A DNA stretch of 64,000 bases from Bidens hawaiensis (lineage: Eukaryota > Streptophyta > Magnoliopsida > Asterales > Asteraceae). A program made the position numbers and the translations under genes. Positions within the stretch are counted from its first letter, which is position 1. Each line of letters opens with the position of its first letter. The notes below the pieces were generated by a model. It worked only from the letters and a program-made list of their open reading frames with translations, did not search any database and had not been told where the DNA came from. The stretch is from NCBI GenBank assembly GCA_021521415.1, contig JAIQDT010000187.1, positions 1,674,001-1,738,000 of the forward strand. Direction: 5' to 3'. Positions 59,398-64,000 of the stretch are shown piece after piece.

Positions 59398-60580
59398 TGA
59401 CTCTCAAAATTTAGGAAGTACGGTAGCCTATCACACAAAAAAGTCATCGTTCCAAAAAAAAAAGTAGAATGAATGTGACCAAATGATATAAATAATACCC
59501 TTAAATTAGATCGTGTATCTGTGTATAACCTCTTTGGATCCCCAAGCAATGACCATTTTGTCCCGTATGCCATCGAGATTCTTTAGTTTTTATCCTTCTT
59601 TGAACTCATAAGCGGAGTGGCCAAATCCTAGACTGTAGGGTGCTGAGAAGTTTAAGCAATTCTAGCACACACCTTTTCTTAGTCATTAAAGCACTTCCAA
59701 AATATATGCATGAGTGACCAGGAATCATATGTTAAGCAAATAATCGAGTAGACTAAATCAACCCAACACTATTGACTCCTCACATTCACTCAAGTCTCAT
59801 CATCAAATCACGCACACCATCATGTTGCTCAGCGGCTAAATACACACTCAGCAAATTACTCAAAGTGTTTGTCGAACATAAGCCTATTGCCCTCACTTAG
59901 CATGTAACCTTAATTCCTTCTTAGACTGGCACATTACCTTTGCTAGCGATATGGTTACAACCATCTAGAACCTTCAAGCAAAGTACACAACTTCCCATGG
60001 CATATGTCAACTTAGGTAGCATTTTTAGGATAATAAACCCACAACCTTTTTAATTATAGACTCATGTCTGCTTAATACATTCTCTCAATCTCTCCCACCA
60101 TCAATGCATAGCCACCATTTAAGAGCTTAAGAAAGTGACTTCACCACATCATAACTACCCGAATGATCGAACATACTTTTATACCTTGATGCAATATGTT
60201 AGCAATCAAATAGCCAGATTTAGGCCAAAAACTTCGAACTTTTTGAAGGTTGATAATATAAATAGTCTGGATAATCATAATCTTGTGTCAAAACTCACGA
60301 GCAACTAAAATGAAATAGAGAATTCTATCACCTTGCAAACGCACAAGGATGCAAAATTCAAAAAAGAAATCAAGGTAATCTAAAGTTGCTCCAATATTCC
60401 ATCTATTCAAAGCAATAATAGGCTCCATAGGAATGTTGGATCGCCACCGGGTGTGATTTTGGTTGTAGTTAAATCCTAATGATACCGATTGTCACATCTT
60501 TGCTGTGGTTAATTAGTTTTATCAAATCCACAAGGACCAACCATCCCTTCTCATGTGAATAGAGGTTCACAAGTTTTCGG
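59398..60580. other. intergenic, no gene seen
   Basis: AT-rich, no supported coding or structured feature. Confidence 0.45.
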
Positions 60581-60955
60581 CTACTGGCGGTCTCAAATTT
60601 AAAAAACTTGTTTCGAATGGTCCCCCGTTAAAAAAGACTTAACGACGTTATACATTTTTCCGAATTTCATACTATTTTTATAGACCTTTTGATCGGAAGG
60701 AGAATACGAGTTGATTTGATATGGTGATCCAAACGGCTTGATTTTTGTTAATTGGAAGTTCAAACGCCCGAATTGAAGCATTGGTTTGTCGTTTTGGATC
60801 GAGCTAAGTTTCACATCAATCGACTCGTATTCTCCTTCCGATCAAAAGCCCTAAAACATTAATATGAAATTCGGGAAAAAGTATAATGTCGTCAAGTCCT
60901 TTTTAACAGGAGACCATTAGAGGTCAACTTTTTTAAATTTCAGACTATCAGTGAC
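60581..60955. repeat. long inverted repeat (fold-back), arms about 140 bp
   Basis: Left arm 60581-60720 and right arm 60815-60955 are reverse complements with scattered mismatches. The best block is GATCGGAAGGAGAATACGAG; the loop is about 94 bp. Outer ends are CTACTGGCGGTCTC and TCACTGATAGTCTG (reverse strand). No clear target duplication. Probably a fold-back MITE. Confidence 0.85.
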
Positions 60956-61099
60956 GATAAAATGAATATTGATTATTATCGGTCAATACCGGTAAATAAG
61001 ATTTAAAATCCAATAAACCTATATAATATACCCCCCTTAAAAACATAAGGTTTTGTTAAAAATGAATATGAATGGATAATTTAGTTTCATGTATGTAAT

Positions 61100-61375
61100 T
61101 TGGTCTGTGTCAACCAAAACTTAGACCCCCCATCTTGTTGGCTGTTGCTTCCTCCTTATCTTGCTCGCCATTTCTACACACTCTTTCACTATCATCACTA
61201 CCTTCCTTCCACAGAACCCAACGTCGTACGCTCTCTCTACCCATTTCATTTCTCTTTATCTATCTCCCAATTATCATGCTTCAATCTTTTCTTATTCTAT
61301 GAACAATAATAATCTTCAAATTTCTATCGAATTGCTTTCACTTTTTTATGGGTTCGGAAAGTGGTATGTTTAGTT
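61100..61375 (+). promoter_or_regulatory. CT-rich leader-like region upstream of the RNase E/G-like gene
   Basis: Pyrimidine-rich sequence (CTTTCACTATCATCACTACC, CTCTCTCTACCC) typical of plant 5'UTRs. It ends in a short frame from an ATG near 61300 with a possible donor near 61366. It may be the first exon of the downstream gene, but no chloroplast transit peptide can be shown. Confidence 0.3.
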
Positions 61376-62271
61376 TTTACCCTGATAGATAAACTCCATT
61401 GCCATGGTCTTTGCTATGCACACCAACTGTTTGTCAAAATGCCTAACTTAAATTTTATTACACTGCATGCTTAAATTTCGAGGGATTAAACAACTCAGTG
61501 GATTGGTGATACCTATTTAAGCTGCAGTGTCTTAAGTAGATAGGTGTAAACGGTTATTCTGTAGTTTTATTCACATTTGCCTATGCACACCAACTGTTTG
61601 TGAAAATGTTTTCATGGGTGATTAAAGAATTTAGTGGACCATTTTAAGCTGTAGTGTGTTAAATAACTGTCTATTAGAATGTTGAAATTGTTGTCATTTA
61701 TTTCTCAAGTTTTTGTTTAGTTTAAAAATTGAAACTTGATTGTTATAGAGAGATTCAAATGTGTTGTTTAAAGTCTTCATTCTAAGGTAGGTTTATAACC
61801 TAGAAAAGAAGCTTGATTGAAGCAGTGAATCATTTGATTAGAAACATGTTCTTCACATACTCTTATGCGATTACGCATCAACAATAAAAGAAAAAAAAAA
61901 CTTGTTTTGTTAATGTGTTTGTGATACGAACCCGGGAAACGGCTCAGACCCGAGGGGAAAATTCAAGAGATGTTAGTTGTTCCTGCCTAAACAACCTGAC
62001 TGAAATTAAACGCCCTTGACTAGACGAAAAGTAGGGGTAGTTTTATTAGGTTCTAGCTAGTAGCATTAGTATTAATTGGTTTGTCTTTCTTTGTAATTCT
62101 CGTTTAAGTATTATCCATCAAAATCATATTTTGTTTTGGAGATTTAGGCTATCTTGAATCAGGCCAATTATCCTATATTTCACCAATTCAATTCCCAGGT
62201 TCTAACAATTTGATTTCAGCAGATACATGGTAGAGAATGTTTTTCTTGTAGCTGTTTTATCAAGGCAGGTA

Positions 62272-63644
62272 TGCAATCTGTATGTGAAATCTTGTGGATG
62301 TTAAGACCCGAAGTCTTACTTTCACCACATTTATCTAGCAAAAAAAGCAGGAAAATATTAATAAGAAGATCATTAACTAGACAATGTATCCACAACCATA
62401 CACCGAATTACTTTGGCTCCTGGATGGTTGACACCTGGCTCCCTGGACAACCGCTGATTCCTTCTCAGCCCAGAGGTATCTGTTCATATACGCTTGTAAA
62501 CCAAAATCAAAGCTTAATCATTTAATATGTTTCTGAAAACTCAAATGCTTCCAGTGATTTAACAGATGAAGGAAAAAAGTTGGAAACTTCTGGTAGTGAC
62601 TTTTTGGTGTCGAAACAGTTATTGGGTGACCTAGATTTTGAAGATGACTTTGGTTCTGAAGATATTTATGACTCATATTACCAGCCTGTAGAGGAACCAT
62701 GGCTTGTAGAATCTTCTGAGCTTTTCAAATCCATTAAGAAAAGAGATCCTTCAAGTTTATTAAACAATATAAACTTAAACCAAAATAGTTCAGAAAGAGA
62801 GTACCCTGTTGAAGAGCCTTGGCTATCTATTGAAGTTTCCAACAACAATGAAGACCCAGAAATCACAGAAGTCACAGAAATTACAGAAATACCTTCTCTT
62901 GATAAACCTAGTCTTAACGAGTTTGAAGAGATTCCAAAAAACTTGTTTCATGATAATGAGAGTAGAGTAGGGGTAGGTATGCAGGAGGTAGATACGGTTA
63001 TATTGATAAACTCATCTTTATGTACAATGCAACGGGTTGCGGTAATGGAAGATGAAAAGTTGGTTGAAATATTATTAGAACCAATTAAAAATAACGTGCA
63101 CTGTGATAGCGTATATATAGGAGTTGTTTCAAAGCTAGTTCCACACATGGGTGGTGCTTTTGTAAACATAGGGCACGCGAGGGCTTCTCTTGTAGAAATA
63201 AAGCATCATGTTGAGCCGTTTATATTTCCTCCATTTTCTCATTATAAAGATCATAGATCGGAAGACGGGTCTTTGCTTGTTGAGCTTCTAGAACATCCTA
63301 CTCAAGTTAATGAGAAAAAACACAAGTCTGAACATGTGGAAGTTGTTGATAATATAAATGATGATGAGTTTGGAGAGCATGATATTGATGATGAGTTTGA
63401 TGTGTCAGAAGATTTTGAAGGAAATGGTGATGGGTTGTATATTAATGGAAAGAGGAATATATTTCAACCGATTAGTCAAACTTTGACTAATAAAACTGCA
63501 GAAGATAAGGAAAACGGGTCAGATGAAAGTACGTGGGCCCAAGTTCAAAGAGGGACTAAAATAATCGTTCAAGTTGTCAAAGAGGGATTGGGTACAAAAG
63601 GCCCGACATTGACAGCTTATCCAAAGTTACGGAGCCGATTTTGG
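62272..63644 (+). CDS. RNE: RNase E/G-like protein, chloroplastic (5' part; gene continues beyond window)
   Basis: Endoribonuclease of plastids that processes polycistronic RNAs. Two exons are visible. About 62272-62479 encodes the end of an N-terminal CBM20-type starch-binding domain (EILWMLRPEVLLS ... NYFGSWMVDTWLPGQPLIPS). 62566-63644 joins in phase (R-D-E-G-K-K) and encodes an acidic linker (YYQPVEEPWLVESSELF), then INSSLCTMQRVAVMEDEKLV, KNNVHCDSVYIGVVSKLVPH and MGGAFVNIGHARASLVEI, the S1 RNA-binding domain. An acidic insert and GTKIIVQVVKEGLGTKGPTL, then RSRFW before a GTATGT donor, follow. The catalytic DNase I-like core lies outside. The left half of the CBM20 domain and the transit peptide were not found upstream, so the gene start is open. 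Confidence 0.85.
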
Positions 63645-63679
63645 GTATGTTCCATTCTGAAACTGGTATGGCTGGTGTT

Positions 63680-64000
63680 CATGGGTTGTGGGTCAGACCC
63701 GACGCAACCTCAAAAATTTGACACGAACACGAACACAGTGTCAGACATCTACACCACACAAACCTGAAAATTTGACGCGAACCCAAACACGACATGCATA
63801 TTCGTGGGTGGACACGAACACAACTCATTTAATTAAACTGGTTCAGGGTCCAACCAGACACAATCGGAAAATTTGACATGAACCCGAACACGAATACATG
63901 ACACACATATTCGTGGGCCGTTTAGTTAAAGGAGTCTGCGGGTCCACCCTGACACAAATCCGAAAATTTAACACGAACCCGAACATGAAAATTGTATCAA
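63680..64000. repeat. CACGAACCCGAACACG-rich repeat in the RNE intron
   Basis: Repeated ACACGAACCCGAACACGA-like units with ATATTCGTGGG and GAAAATTTGACxCGAACCC between them. It begins about 40 bases after the donor and runs to the window edge. Element class unknown; its style resembles subterminal repeats of a DNA transposon. Confidence 0.6.

Overview
The window is nuclear DNA from a flowering plant. It is AT-rich and intron-bearing, and it is dominated by nested transposable elements. The surviving genes are plant types: a plant ARPC2, a germin-like protein, a DUF241 protein, an F-box/FBA protein and a chloroplast RNase E/G-like protein. The repeats (ACCGG-rich hAT elements, a Tat-lineage gypsy element with an antisense extra ORF, Helitrons) resemble what I recall from Asteraceae genomes. 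That family assignment is inference.

Layout, left to right. 1-1800 is mostly empty. 1809-4021 is a complete hAT element with two head-on BED zinc-finger reading frames. 4317-9062 (minus) is a complete ten-exon ARPC2 gene, the 34-kDa-type subunit of the Arp2/3 actin-nucleating complex; all exons were joined in frame here (322 aa), and it has a 2.5-kb intron 4 and a probable 5'UTR intron. 9063-13132 is gene-poor. 13133-19600 is a nest in which a hAT element, a MULE-like element that was later tandem-duplicated, two Tourist-like MITEs and a Helitron sit in copies of one unnamed dispersed repeat. 21319-22043 is a germin-like gene broken by a 2-bp deletion. 23900-30160 holds hAT fragments, the 3' end of a non-LTR retrotransposon, a Helitron 3' end, a copia remnant and MITEs.

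30313-34322 is a 4-kb CACTA element carrying pieces of at least two host genes (ERGIC3-like and importin-alpha-like). 35991-36860 is an intact single-exon DUF241 gene. 39542-41450 is an LTR-like repeat containing three tRNA-like modules. 43354-44008 is a solo LTR. 44643-54811 (minus) is a full-length 10.2-kb Ty3/gypsy Tat-type retrotransposon of the same family in opposite orientation. It has broken gag and pol, a second RNase H domain, and a broken antisense ORF on the plus strand. 55463-56549 (minus) is an F-box pseudogene with two frameshifts. 56779-59087 is a second Helitron copy with a hAT element inside. 59166-59387 is a SINE-like element and 60581-60955 is a long inverted repeat. The right end (62272-64000) is the 5' half of an RNase E/G-like gene that runs out of the window.

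The host genes have unrelated cellular roles (actin nucleation, cell-wall cupin, DUF241, ubiquitin ligase, plastid RNA processing) and form no functional cluster. The interest lies in the mobile DNA: many element ends are exact, with target-site duplications visible, and in one case the matching empty site is present in the same window.
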